Shown: one piece after another, positions 22,749 to 32,087 of the stretch
Layout: every line of letters begins with the position of its first letter
Numbering within the stretch: position 1 is the first letter of the stretch
NCBI GenBank assembly: GCA_014607495.2
Contig: CP053156.1
Span: 13,206,001-13,270,000 of the forward strand
Source of the DNA: Carposina sasakii
Taxonomy: Eukaryota; Arthropoda; Insecta; Lepidoptera; Carposinidae
Length of the DNA stretch: 64,000 bases
Reading direction: 5' to 3'
Made by a program: the position numbers and the translations under genes
The notes under the pieces: generated by a model
What the model saw: only the letters and a program-made list of their open reading frames with translations
Database searches by the model: none
Told to the model about the DNA's origin: nothing

Positions 22749-23471
22749 ATGTTTAGTTTAAATAATCAGCTAGAATTAAGAAAAGTTACAATTTCTAGCC
22801 TAATATCGTGCATCTATTTGCCAAGTATCATAACGTTTATTTCATTTAAAGGGTTATTGTACTCCGTTGGAAATATATCGTCTTTCTATATTTTGGTCCT
22901 GATATTTATCGCAGAACTAATTAAATCTTTGTATTTGAGTTCTAATGAAGAAAACCAATTAAGAAGAGGTAGACCAAGCAGGAGCAGAACTGGCCAATTT
23001 ATGAAATCATTGGTATTTATTACTTGCATACAATTTGGTTTCTTTGTTGGTGTGATATTATTTGGAGCTCCAGTATTGGATAATCACGAAGAGACTTTGA
23101 TGTTGGCAAGTCTACTTACGCTGTTGACTGTTTTCCCTCTCATCATTCACTCAGGGGTGGAAACTGCAATGCAACTAATGTTTGGTGTGAAAACCTATGC
23201 CAGGAATACTGCAATCGATATGCTGATGAATAATGCAGTGCTGACTATATGCGGCGCGTGGGTAGGAGCTGTGGTGATCCCTCTGGACTGGAACACACCG
23301 TGGCAGCAGTGGCCTATCCCATGCTACCTTGGTGCTATTTGCGGCTACCTGTTATCTAATGTGCTTAGTATATTGAAAGTAACTCTAATGTCTGCTTCAA
23401 ACAAATACCCATTGTGTAATACACTTGTCAATGTTATGAATAGGTTGTATCTCTCTGGTAAAAGTTACTAG
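22749..23471 (+). CDS. PIGF: PIG-F, GPI ethanolamine-phosphate transferase stabilising subunit
   Basis: PIG-F is an ER multi-pass protein that partners PIG-O and PIG-G (GPI7) to add ethanolamine phosphate to the GPI anchor precursor. 240 residues from ATG, single exon. Hydrophobic segments lie at about residues 16-34, 44-63, 86-109, 115-135, 161-180 and 190-212. The diagnostic motif GAWVGAVVIPLDW with NTPWQQWPIPCYLGAICGY (residues 169-200) agrees with the family's C-terminal signature as I recall it, as does LFGAPVLDNHEETLMLASLL in the middle. The length is close to the vertebrate protein (about 220). A basic loop RRGRPSRSR lies at about 72-80. No frameshift. The 3' side is AT-rich; ATTAAA near 23754 may serve polyadenylation. 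Confidence 0.95.
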   Translation: MFSLNNQLELRKVTISSLISCIYLPSIITFISFKGLLYSVGNISSFYILVLIFIAELIKSLYLSSNEENQLRRGRPSRSRTGQFMKSLVFITCIQFGFFVGVILFGAPVLDNHEETLMLASLLTLLTVFPLIIHSGVETAMQLMFGVKTYARNTAIDMLMNNAVLTICGAWVGAVVIPLDWNTPWQQWPIPCYLGAICGYLLSNVLSILKVTLMSASNKYPLCNTLVNVMNRLYLSGKSY

Positions 23472-23973
23472 AATTTATCACTATTTAGGTATCTACCTAA
23501 AGTTTTACAAATTATGATGTGATTTAAAATTATTAGTATTATGTTGTACAAATGCAATATGCTTAAATAGTACTGTGATTACAATGATTGTTTTGTTTGT
23601 ATTCTACCTAGTACATAGTTATTATGACACTAAACATTGACTGGTTGTAGGTGGAAGGAAGCTAGGGGTGAATTGTATTTGACAGCAGCTTCCTATAGTT
23701 TGTGAGCAGAACAAAAACAACCAAATAGTAAATTAATAATTTTATTTTGTTTTATTAAATATTTACATAGCCTATTTTAGTGTACTATCTTTTATTAAAA
23801 TATGAAACTTAACCAACATTTTACTTGATCACATTTTTCACATAATCCCTATAACATATATTTTCACCAACTTAACATAATTGAGATGTTATACTGCCAT
23901 AACTTCATAGCATTAACAATTACTATTATGCAACAAAATTTTTAAGTCAACAATACATAACATGTTAAGGCCT
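23472..23973. other. PIGF 3' flank
   Basis: AT-rich, no gene. TTTATT at 23791-23796 is an AATAAA polyadenylation signal on the minus strand, suitably placed for the small minus-strand ORF at 23974. Confidence 0.5.
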
Positions 23974-24285
23974 TTAATGTGATCCGTTGCAACATGCAAC
24001 AAGTGTTTTATCTGTCAGATTAATGTACTTTGGCTTAACAAGATAATAACAGTTATAACTATCAGGGGATTTAGTTATATCAGCAAGCCTAGCATGACCT
24101 GCGAAACACAATATGCCATGTTGAATTTTGTATAGAGTGATACGATATCCACGATGCATGGTCATGCTAGGGGGGCAGCTGAATGATTCGGATAGCAAGG
24201 AAGTTTGCCATAGGTTACTATCCCACTCTGGGAATACATAAAGAAGAAAGTAAGCAGGGCTGATTCCCTTGGCAATCCAATTCAT
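23974..24285 (-). CDS. Unrecognised 103-aa ORF, possible terminal exon
   Basis: An open frame with ATG, reading MNWIAKGISPAYFLLYVFPE at its start and KPKYINLTDKTLVACCNGSH at its end. I do not recognise a family. A plausible splice acceptor (GGTTAACAG) lies just upstream of the ATG on this strand, and the frame is open back to it, so this may be a last exon rather than a whole gene. That acceptor is built partly by the TTAA target site of the piggyBac insertion. An AATAAA lies ~180 bp downstream. Residue composition looks protein-like but there are no domain hallmarks; it may be a chance ORF. Confidence 0.35.
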   Translation of the reverse strand: MNWIAKGISPAYFLLYVFPEWDSNLWQTSLLSESFSCPPSMTMHRGYRITLYKIQHGILCFAGHARLADITKSPDSYNCYYLVKPKYINLTDKTLVACCNGSH

Positions 24286-24296
24286 TCTACTGTTAA

Positions 24297-24313
24297 CCTT
24301 TTGAACGCCATCG
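24297..24313 (+). repeat. piggyBac left terminal inverted repeat
   Basis: CCTTTTGAACGCCATCG directly after the TTAA duplication; pairs with 28510-28526. Confidence 0.9.
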
Positions 24314-24641
24314 ACAACTTTAGTTGCTAAACGATCCCGTGACTAAGACGCTTTTGACAACTTCAGTTGCCAAAATATTGCTATGTTTTTGTTAATTATT
24401 TTTGTTACTTAAATGACGATTTATTGACATTTGATTGCGTTTAAAATGTTCCTTATATGTTGATATACGTTTTAAAAATACAATATGTGTTATAAATTTT
24501 ATTTATATCAGAAAAAAGTTTGTCCTAAGTTAGCATTAAATTCTCACGATTTATTCCACTACTTACGACGCCGATGACAACTTTAGATGTCAGCTAGTGA
24601 TGGGATAATTATCAGCTATTTAGTGACCCATGGTATGAATG

Positions 24642-24647
24642 TTTATT
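24642..24647 (-). terminator. Polyadenylation signal of the piggyBac companion gene
   Basis: AATAAA on the minus strand, about 100 bp after the stop of the 127-aa ORF and still inside the element. Confidence 0.6.
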
Positions 24648-24749
24648 AAATAAATGAAAGTATAATAACCACATTTAAATATATATTTTTTAATTTAAAA
24701 TCACTTTTAACATTATTGAACTTTCAACTAAATCTTCTAATTATTTGCA

Positions 24750-25133
24750 TCAGTATTCTGGCGACGGGCAACTTGACTCAATACTACGTTCTCCTCTAAC
24801 TTCACGAATGTAGTTAAGTATTTTTATATATGCTAATGTGCGATCCTCTGGTCGTACCTTTTCCATTTCAAACGCTATTAGAGCGGCAAAATATTCATTC
24901 CGCGGATCACGAGGATGTGCATTGAAAAAGTGTGCATCTTCGATATTTATCATAACGGCACGAAAGTCATCTTCACCAACTTTAATATATTGTACATAGC
25001 TACTATCTGTTTGTGAAGATTTTTCTTCGCTGGTTTTAATTTTCCTTTTTCGGGGACACAAAATTGATGGGGAACTTGGGTCTTCCTCCTGACTGGATTC
25101 AATGATATCTGAGTCTTTATCTTCATTATTCAT
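24750..25133 (-). CDS. BESS-like companion protein of piggyBac element
   Basis: 127 residues from the first ATG. The N-terminal half is acidic and serine-rich (residues 1-24), followed by a basic cluster PRKRKIK (27-33) that may be a nuclear localisation signal. Residues 78-111 (PRNEYFAALIAFEMEKVRPE then DRTLAYIKILNYIREV) have the spacing of a BESS motif: paired hydrophobic helices with a short basic/acidic turn. BESS motifs mediate protein-protein contacts in insect MADF-BESS regulators. No MADF domain is present, and there is no room upstream for a long extra exon without overlapping the transposase. It is transcribed away from the transposase and has its own AATAAA. Seen: ORF, motif-like pattern, position inside the element. 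Inferred: a role in transposition or its regulation. The BESS call is by eye. Confidence 0.6.
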   Translation of the reverse strand: MNNEDKDSDIIESSQEEDPSSPSILCPRKRKIKTSEEKSSQTDSSYVQYIKVGEDDFRAVMINIEDAHFFNAHPRDPRNEYFAALIAFEMEKVRPEDRTLAYIKILNYIREVRGERSIESSCPSPEY

Positions 25134-25567
25134 GACGATAACACTTGTTAGAACCAACACTTAAAATACACTTGAAATTATTCCACTATAATGCTAAATA
25201 AAGATGGAGGAATTACCAAAACCGACCACATTGAACCAATAAACTCAGAGGCTTTATTATTATTATTATCGATAAGTATACCGTCATCCCTAATAGAAGT
25301 TTCTAGATTTTTAAAGCATAGTGATCTCTACGCCAATGGCAACTATAGTCGCCCGCTTGTGACGTCACAAGCAGAACTAATAAACTAATAGTGCTGGGAA
25401 CACGTGGGTAGGTGAATATTTATTTTTGTATCTTACTAAGTACTACCTTACAAAACAAATATTGGTCTATCACCGACGCTGCTTGTTCTAATTTATATTC
25501 TTTATTATTCTTTTATGCGGATACAGTTTCAACGAAAATATTCTGTGAAAATTTAATATAATTAATT
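25134..25567. promoter_or_regulatory. Shared 434-bp divergent promoter region in piggyBac
   Basis: Lies head-to-head between the start codons of the companion gene and the transposase, so it must contain both promoters and both 5' leaders. No clear TATA box could be assigned; it is AT-rich with short ORFs only. Confidence 0.5.
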
Positions 25568-25672
25568 ATGTCTTCCGTTCAAGAAATCATTGATATTTTA
25601 GAAGGTGTGGATTCGGAATATGTAGACTTTGAGTCAGATTCGGATTTTGATAACAATGACTTGGATAATGAA
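25568..25672 (+). CDS. piggyBac transposase, exon 1
   Basis: 35 codons beginning MSSVQEIIDILEGVDSEYVD, then an acidic run, ending GAA|GTAAGT with a perfect donor. The acidic start is usual for piggyBac transposases. It ends in phase 0 and continues in the same frame after the 595-bp intron. The intron holds a copy of another dispersed repeat (AACTCAGGAACTACTGGACC near 25910). Confidence 0.8.
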
Positions 25673-26267
25673 GTAAGTATCCTTCTTCTTTGAATTTTAT
25701 ATGCTATTATGTACGTACATAAATATATATATATATATTTTTTGATAAAATATAAATATATTAGTGAAGTAGCTGTCTAGAAGCACTTGAAGATTTTAAT
25801 TACGTGCAATCGAGGGAGGGATGGTTAAATCATTGCAGGCCTGAAGTGATTAGCTATACTAATAATATTATAAAGCTAGGGAGTTTGTTCGTTTGTTTGA
25901 ACGCGATAAACTCAGGAACTACTGGACCGATTTCCAAAATTCTTTCACCATTGTAAAGTTTTATTATCCCTAAGTGCTATAGGCTATGTATGTACCACGG
26001 GCAAAGCCGCTAGTCTATTATAAGACATGATTCCATTATTTGAAAAGCAGCAGTCGTGGGTCCAAAATGATATCTAGCGTTTTTAGCCTTATCATAGGAT
26101 TGGTTCTGTTTTACCCTCTGAGTTGCGGAGGCCAGACGGCAGTCACACTGCAGAAAATAATTACATTGTTAAATCATTGAGGTAATAATTATTTAATTAA
26201 TTTTAAGTACCGCTGAGGATACAACCATATACGCTCGGATAATGATGATATTTACTATATTTTACAG

Positions 26268-27761
26268 GAGTATTCTGAGGAACCTTCACGATCACAAGAG
26301 GAATCAGAAGAACCTACTCAACAACAGGAGGGATCTGAGAGTCAGCCACATCTAAATTTTGAGTGGATCAGTGAGCCATTTACTCCTGATGTTAGACCTT
26401 TCAATGACTTTTGTTCTGGAATTTTACCAACGTTAAATCTTTCTTCATCATCAAAAGAATTGGATATTTTTGAGTACTTCGTTGACATAGAATTAATACA
26501 AAAGATAGTCGACTTTACTAATAAGTACCATCAATGCTTTATTAGAAATGTGGATTTAAGGCAACATTCCAGATTCCAAAATTGGCGTGATGTAACTATA
26601 TCTGAAATGTACATGTTTTTAGCTATAACAATGCTGATGACTCAGAATAGTCGTCATTCCATTGAAGAGCATTGGTCTACTGATCCTTTGTTGAAGTCAG
26701 ATATTTTTTCCACCCTCATGCCAAGAAACCGCTATTGTTGTATACTTGGTATGTTGCATTTTAGTAAGCCAGGTCCACGAAATGAAGGAGACGCTATATT
26801 AAAAAAAGTTATAGATGTAGCGAATCTCGCTCGACAGAAGTACCAAGAATCATTCATCCCTTATGAAAAGCTTTGTATTGATGAAAGTATAGTGCCTTTT
26901 AAAGGGCGCCTGATAATTAAGCAATATTTACCTAAAAAGCGAAACCGTTTCGGCATAAAACTTTTCGTGTTGTGTGATGTCAGGACAGGAATCATATTAG
27001 ATTTTATTATATACTGCGGTGCAGAAACTGAAATAAGACGTTCCGCAGATTTAGGTGTAAGTGGTTCTGTTGTTTCAACCCTAGTAGAAAGATTTTTCGG
27101 GACAAACAGAAAACTTTATATTGACAATTGGTATTCTAGTCCCAAACTATCATTTTTTTTAAAGCAACATGGCATTCATACTTGTGGTACAGTTAACAAA
27201 AACAGATCAGGCATGCCTAAATTCAAAAAGTTGAAAAGGGGTGAGAAAGAAGCCAAGTACTCCGATCCAATGATGGCGTTAAAATGGTGTGATAAAAAAA
27301 ATATTCACATGCTTACTACTATTCATAAAAACGAAATGGGTCCAACTGAAAAAATTGATAGATCTTCGGGTTTGCCCATAATGAAACCAGAATGTATCAT
27401 TGATTACACTAAGAATATGGGAAGTGTCGATACCGCAGACATGATGATCAGTAACGTTCAGTGTCTACGAAAAACAATTAAATGGTATAAAAAGTTATTT
27501 TTTCATATAATTGATATGCACTTGCTGAATTCTTTTTTTATATATAAACATTTGAATTCAAATGTGCCCGAGTATAAATTACGTTTGAAAATATTTCAGC
27601 AATCTGTAATACGCCAAATCATTCAAAAGTATAAAGGGCAGTCTGTATTTGAACAAACGATCACTCGGTCAGCTCGTGACCACCCTGCTCGTATTTTGCC
27701 AGGTAATTCAGCAGCTCACATGCCTCATTACATACCAAATGGTAAAAAAACTAAGGTGTAA
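26268..27761 (+). CDS. piggyBac transposase, exon 2 (catalytic domain)
   Basis: DDD-type transposase that cuts at TTAA by a hairpin mechanism and excises precisely (family knowledge). It follows the acceptor TTTTACAG and gives 497 residues, 532 with exon 1. Catalytic aspartates are visible in CIDESIVPFKGR (about residue 240), LYIDNWYSSPKL (321) and VDTADMM (423), each in the family's expected motif. The N-terminal dimerisation region has DVTISEMYMFLAITMLM. The frame ends at IPNGKKTKV followed by TAA, before the cysteine-rich C-terminal finger, which continues one base out of frame. The core has no stop or frameshift. DNA composition is like the flanks. Confidence 0.93.
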   Translation, partial: EYSEEPSRSQEESEEPTQQQEGSESQPHLNFEWISEPFTPDVRPFNDFCSGILPTLNLSSSSKELDIFEYFVDIELIQKIVDFTNKYHQCFIRNVDLRQHSRFQNWRDVTISEMYMFLAITMLMTQNSRHSIEEHWSTDPLLKSDIFSTLMPRNRYCCILGMLHFSKPGPRNEGDAILKKVIDVANLARQKYQESFIPYEKLCIDESIVPFKGRLIIKQYLPKKRNRFGIKLFVLCDVRTGIILDFIIYCGAETEIRRSADLGVSGSVVSTLVERFFGTNRKLYIDNWYSSPKLSFFLKQHGIHTCGTVNKNRSGMPKFKKLKRGEKEAKYSDPMMALKWCDKKNIHMLTTIHKNEMGPTEKIDRSSGLPIMKPECIIDYTKNMGSVDTADMMISNVQCLRKTIKWYKKLFFHIIDMHLLNSFFIYKHLNSNVPEYKLRLKIFQQSVIRQIIQKYKGQSVFEQTITRSARDHPARILPGNSAAHMPHYIPNGKKTKV

Positions 27762-27879
27762 ATTTTGTTCTTCTCGTGGTGTACGGAAAATCACACGTTT
27801 TATGTGCACCGTATGTAAAGTGGCTCTGTGTGTGGCGCCGTGCTCGCAGCTATACCATCAAGCAACACGTCTACACTAA
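27744..27879 (+). pseudogene. piggyBac C-terminal cysteine-rich domain, frameshifted
   Basis: In the +1 frame from a run of seven A (27744-27750) the sequence reads KKLRCKFCSSRGVRKITRFM, then CTVCKVALCVAPCSQLYH, ending at TAA 27877-27879. Two CxxC pairs and further Cys/His residues form the zinc-binding finger that recognises the element's inner repeats in piggyBac relatives. One base too many in the A run separates it from the catalytic ORF. This could be a real mutation, a sequencing homopolymer error or slippage. Confidence 0.8.
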
Positions 27880-28509
27880 TTACGTCAAATATGTAATTTG
27901 AATTCAATTAAAAACTTAAAATAAGCCAAGAGTGTCCCTATCTTATATATAAATACTAACTAGTGTATACTAATATAGAATATGTTATTAAGTTAAACTT
28001 GAAAGGCTTATGTCCACTAGTGCCAAGCATCATTATATTTTTTTCTACCTAAATCAGTTCAAACCAAGTTACATTATTATGTATTAATTAAATTATTAGA
28101 ACTACCGATTATTGCCAAATACTGGTAATTTTGGCGACAAAGTAATTAAAAAAGATTGTTTTGTGTTTATCGATGTACAGTAATCCCAACCCAATTTTTT
28201 CTTAAATTGAACATACCTGTGACGCCATGGACCACTAAAGGTGTCGCGTAGTGCTGTGAACTTTTATTTGTAATAATATAATTTTATTAAAGTTATTTTC
28301 TTTATTCACGAAATTTTATTCGGGTTTCCAATAAAAACTGGTCTAAACTGTTATGAAATGATGTTTTATTTAAGTTTACTTTGTAATAACCACTGTTAAT
28401 AACCTCAAATTTGGAAAAATAACTAGGTCATAAAAAGTGACGTCCCCATCACTAGCGAAAATTTATGTTTTATAGGGCTTGGCGTCGGGCGTGAAGTAGC
28501 TCTAGAAAA

Positions 28510-28526
28510 CGCTGGCGTCCAAAAGG
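28510..28526 (-). repeat. piggyBac right terminal inverted repeat
   Basis: Complement of CCTTTTGGACGCCAGCG immediately before TTAA 28527-28530. Confidence 0.9.
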
Positions 28527-28530
28527 TTAA

Positions 28531-31500
28531 AGACTCTTAGACTATCTAATATTATTGCCAAAAATAAGCTTTGCCTTAAAATTGGTTCAAGTTATAAGGA
28601 TAACATAGAAACCCTACCAAGTTGGAGAAAGTTAACTTTAACTAAACATGTAAAGTATATGAAAATCTCTTAAACTTACTAATGTAAAATATTACAGCTA
28701 TGTAGATAAAATATTGCAAACATCTAATTGCCACTACCAAAAATACATAGAAATCTGTTCACACTGGATATAAAATCTGCAGTCACATACTGTATTTTAA
28801 TATTAACAAGGGAGAAATAAGATAAATCACAAGTTAGAAAAATATTATCTTTCATGAAACAGCTATTTTCTTCTATTTTCAGATAGTAATATAATTATGG
28901 CACTACATAAACAGTGTCAACAGCATGTGGCAGTGGTGATTTTTACAGTTGGCAACACTACAATATCTAATTCCTCTTTTCTAGTGGATTATATTGCTAG
29001 GCAAAAATGTATAATGTAACATCTATGAATCTATATCTTTTGGAATTTTGTGTTTGTTTAATAGACCAACCATAAAGATTTTGTAATAAACCTATAGAAT
29101 GATTATGCATCACTTTCTATAATAAAGAGTGTAGAAGAACCAATAAAAATATTTGGAACAGCTTCTGCATTTCAAATTGCAATTTGATTGGACAATTCAT
29201 GTTTAGTATAATGTGAGTGAAATAGCAAATAAAGTGGATGTTATTATTGCTTGTTCCGATGTTATGGTGAAAATTAATAGACATTAGATTACCTATACGA
29301 ATGAAGATATCATTTAACAATATTACTGCAGAAGATGGGACTTATACCCAAAAATGTGTGTCATAAGTACAATATCCCTTATTCACTATCACAAAAAGGT
29401 TTTTAATTTTTTCCTAAGTACATAATAAGTTCCAATCTGCAGACTACCTACGTTAGCACTGCATCGTGCTAGTGCCACTTCAACAGCCTATTTACATTAC
29501 AAATTGTAATTCTAGCAAAATTTAATGATAAACATTTGCTTTAAGCACCTTGTAAAACATAGGTCACATGTATCGCTACAACTTGATTAGTTTGGCGACA
29601 CATTTGCCGAAGTTCGATGAAGTACTTATTCTTCGCATGTATGAATTATCTGTACATAATATCCCGCCGAAAACATTGGTGTGCTTTGTAACCTAAAAGA
29701 GTCGAAAAGAGGACCGAGGTCAAAGCGAATTTCGCCAAGTGTGTCGCTAGCCTTAGTCAGCGCCGACTACGGAAATATAATCTGTACCACGATACCAGGG
29801 TTTAAGTACCAGTTAAGTAAAGTTCATACTGTAACAGAGAATGCGGAGACAAATAGTATCTCACAAGTAACGAGATACGAAATTTGACAGATATTCCATT
29901 TGCTGTAAAATGTAATTTTTTAACGGTATCTATCTTTAGACGTGGTTTTGTAATAACACCGTTGTGGTTTATAATTTAGAATACTCCATTGTCTGGCACT
30001 GACTTTTATTCGTGGTTTAAAAGTAAATAAGTAATAATCTCTATATAAGTACCTAAATATATACCCTGTCGCGAGGATCATTACTCATTTGAGGGAGAAA
30101 GAAAATGGAATAGTTCAGAGTTGAAAAGTAAGTAGGTACGAACGAGTCAAGCAAGCTTAGCTACAATCCGACACAATAGGATAAATATTGGCATTAAAAA
30201 AAACGTTAATAAGTCATAATAAAATAGTGAATTAAGTAAAATTAAGTTATCTGTAGGCAACTTACACACGTGTTATTGATAAAAGGAATTTAATTCGAAG
30301 AATCAAATTCCCCTTAGCAAGAACTTTCCAGCCAACAGTGTAACTTTGTTATCTACATAACAATTTAAGTACAATTTTCATATGTCGTGGGTGCTTATTA
30401 TGTATTCTCATTGACGTTCGATATACGGAACATATACTCCAATGCTTCCTGTTGGAGAGTACGTCCAGAAATCGATATTAGTTAGGTACTTAGTCCAAGC
30501 ACCCTGCATCTTCTTTGGAATGGTTTCTTGAGGCGTGTGCGTTAGTTATGATGTTCTATAGTGAACTACTAATTGTTTGTTACATTTGGCGAGGTTGAAT
30601 ACTACAATGCACGCAGAAAATATAACTCTCGCTTTGTCGTTCGTTATCGCAACATATCCACCAACATTGGTCTCTTCAAAGCTAGAGTGAATAGGCACTT
30701 TCTAGGCAAACATGTACCACCCTAGGCCGCATCTTGCTTAACATCAGGCACGATGGCGGTCAAATGTTTGCCTAGCTAATTGTAAAAAAAATAGTGGCTA
30801 GATATTATCACGTCTAATAACGAACGCGTTAAAATAAAGACTTCGTATTGGTAGATATAAGATAAAATACTTTAATGCAAATGTTATTTTGTCTAAGCCA
30901 TTTTGATTGATGATATTATTAGATTTAATTTGCTGTATGACTTTCTATTGATCCAATTAAATTCCACAGTGTAATGAAATATTGCGAGTATACAATGTAA
31001 AATAACACCTATTTGAAAAAAATCTATAATAGTTGTATAGAGAACATATAAAATAGCATAGTAAAATGCGAGATGAAGTATAACAGTAAAGTAAGGCACC
31101 ACTATAAAATGGCGCCTCGGGGTTTGCAATAGTAGATAAAATACAGAGCTATAATAAGAACATCGAAAAACTTTAGTACTTAAACTTCATTACCCCCTAT
31201 TCATTATAATAAAATATAAAAAATGCACCTCTAATACTAGACACGATATACTTTCAACAAACTTTAGCATATTATTTATTTAGATATGTTTCTACTAAGT
31301 ACGATATTTTACATATTTTGTAGAAACCTAACTAAAACATAACAACGACCTTAAAAATCTATAACGAAATCTTTTGTATCATCGACCAATCGCTGATCAT
31401 ATTCCAATATTGACTTGTCATTGGTCTATTGCATCTGTTCCACAATTTGAGATCTGGAGATTGGTGTTGCCAGAAATTGATAAATTACCCCGTTTTGGGG

Positions 31501-31628
31501 ATTTGATAACAAATATATATTGATTATTATGTACAGGTAGGTATTGCGTGGTGTTTGTTAAGGCCGTCCGAACTTATACCGAGGATCAGCTAGGTAGAGC
31601 TCTAACTATGGCGGTGTGTGTGCGAGCC
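28531..31628. other. Gene-poor interval between piggyBac and GDAP2
   Basis: AT-rich. No gene could be supported. A short non-LTR-like fragment lies at 30640-30800. The GDAP2 3' UTR must occupy part of the right end. Confidence 0.7.
30640..30800 (+). mobile_element. Non-LTR retrotransposon 3' fragment (weak)
   Basis: Reads NIGLFKARVNRHFLGKHV in one frame, then a GC-rich stretch and a short A-run. The FKxRVNRHxL phrase is one I associate with C-termini of lepidopteran non-LTR elements. Short and 5'-truncated, so clade unassigned. Confidence 0.4.
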
Positions 31629-31673
31629 TTACGTGTTGTTCGTGTCGGGCTGGAAGTAATGCAGACCGTTGAT
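31629..31673 (-). CDS. GDAP2: GDAP2 homologue, terminal exon
   Basis: After CATTTTCAG, fifteen codons read INGLHYFQPDTNNT and TAA. NGLHYF directly after the EYDMT end of the previous exon is what I expect from insect GDAP2 C-termini. The 45-bp exon is in phase 0 with the donor at 31944. It confirms that the first donor, not the repeated copies, gives the standard protein end. Confidence 0.88.
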   Translation of the reverse strand: MNGLHYFQPDTNNT

Positions 31674-31806
31674 CTGAAAATGTCAGAATAACATTCTAAT
31701 TAGGTACATATTTAGCAGATACCCTACTGGAGTGTGCCATGTAGTTTTTGTTTATCATGTGTTTATCACCCCATGTCCGTCTGTGAGTTTTATTAGAGTC
31801 GTTCTC

Positions 31807-31965
31807 GGTGACGTTGTAGTGTGACGTACCGTCATGTCGTACTCGGTGACGGTGTGGTGTGACGTACCGTCATGTCGTACTCGGTGACGGTGTAGTGTGA
31901 CGTACCGTCATGTCGTACTCGGTGACGGTGTGGTGTGACGTACCGTCATGTCGTACTCGGTGACG
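31807..31965 (-). repeat. 38-bp minisatellite spanning the GDAP2 exon-intron junction
   Basis: Four units of 38 bp (31807-31844, 31845-31882, 31883-31920, 31921-31958) plus a partial one inside the exon. Each unit, read on the minus strand, contains the exon end CACCGAGTACGACATGACG followed by the donor GTACGTCAC. The units differ at one or two bases (TGTGGTG or TGTAGTG; one GTTGTAG). Confidence 0.93.
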
Positions 31966-32087
31966 AAGGCGGGGAGCTCGAGCTGGTCTCGCGCGAGCAC
32001 GGAGTAGAGGAACTCCACGCCGGGTAGCGTGTGCACCTTGGCCTTGATAGCGGGCGCCATGAACGTCGTGAACCACCACGTCATCAT
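31944..32087 (-). CDS. GDAP2: GDAP2 homologue, CRAL-TRIO exon 4
   Basis: 144 bp between CCCCTCGTAG and GTACGT. 48 codons: MMTWWFTTFMAPAIKAKVHT, LPGVEFLYSVLARDQLELPA, FVTEYDMT. This is the end of the CRAL-TRIO fold, with the WWFTTF helix and the LPxF(V)xEYD strand. Family knowledge: GDAP2 proteins have an N-terminal macro domain and a C-terminal SEC14/CRAL-TRIO domain. The true donor is the first of several identical ones. Use of the second, third or fourth would run into TGA within the next unit, truncating the protein after about 16 extra residues. Confidence 0.92.

Larger units (their letters stand above)
24297..28526 (+). mobile_element. Complete piggyBac element with two genes
   Basis: A 4230-bp element between TTAA at 24293-24296 and 28527-28530. 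The inverted ends are CCTTTTGAACGCCATCG (24297-24313) and, in reverse complement, CCTTTTGGACGCCAGCG (28510-28526), 15 of 17 identical. Inner inverted motifs (GCTAGTGATGGG near 24594, its complement near 28447-28458) sit asymmetrically, about 300 bp from the left and 70 bp from the right end, as in classic piggyBac elements. Inside are a spliced transposase on the plus strand and a divergent minus-strand gene with BESS-like sequence. The left end repeats ACAACTTTAGTTGC / ACAACTTCAGTTGC near 24314-24374. Confidence 0.93.
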
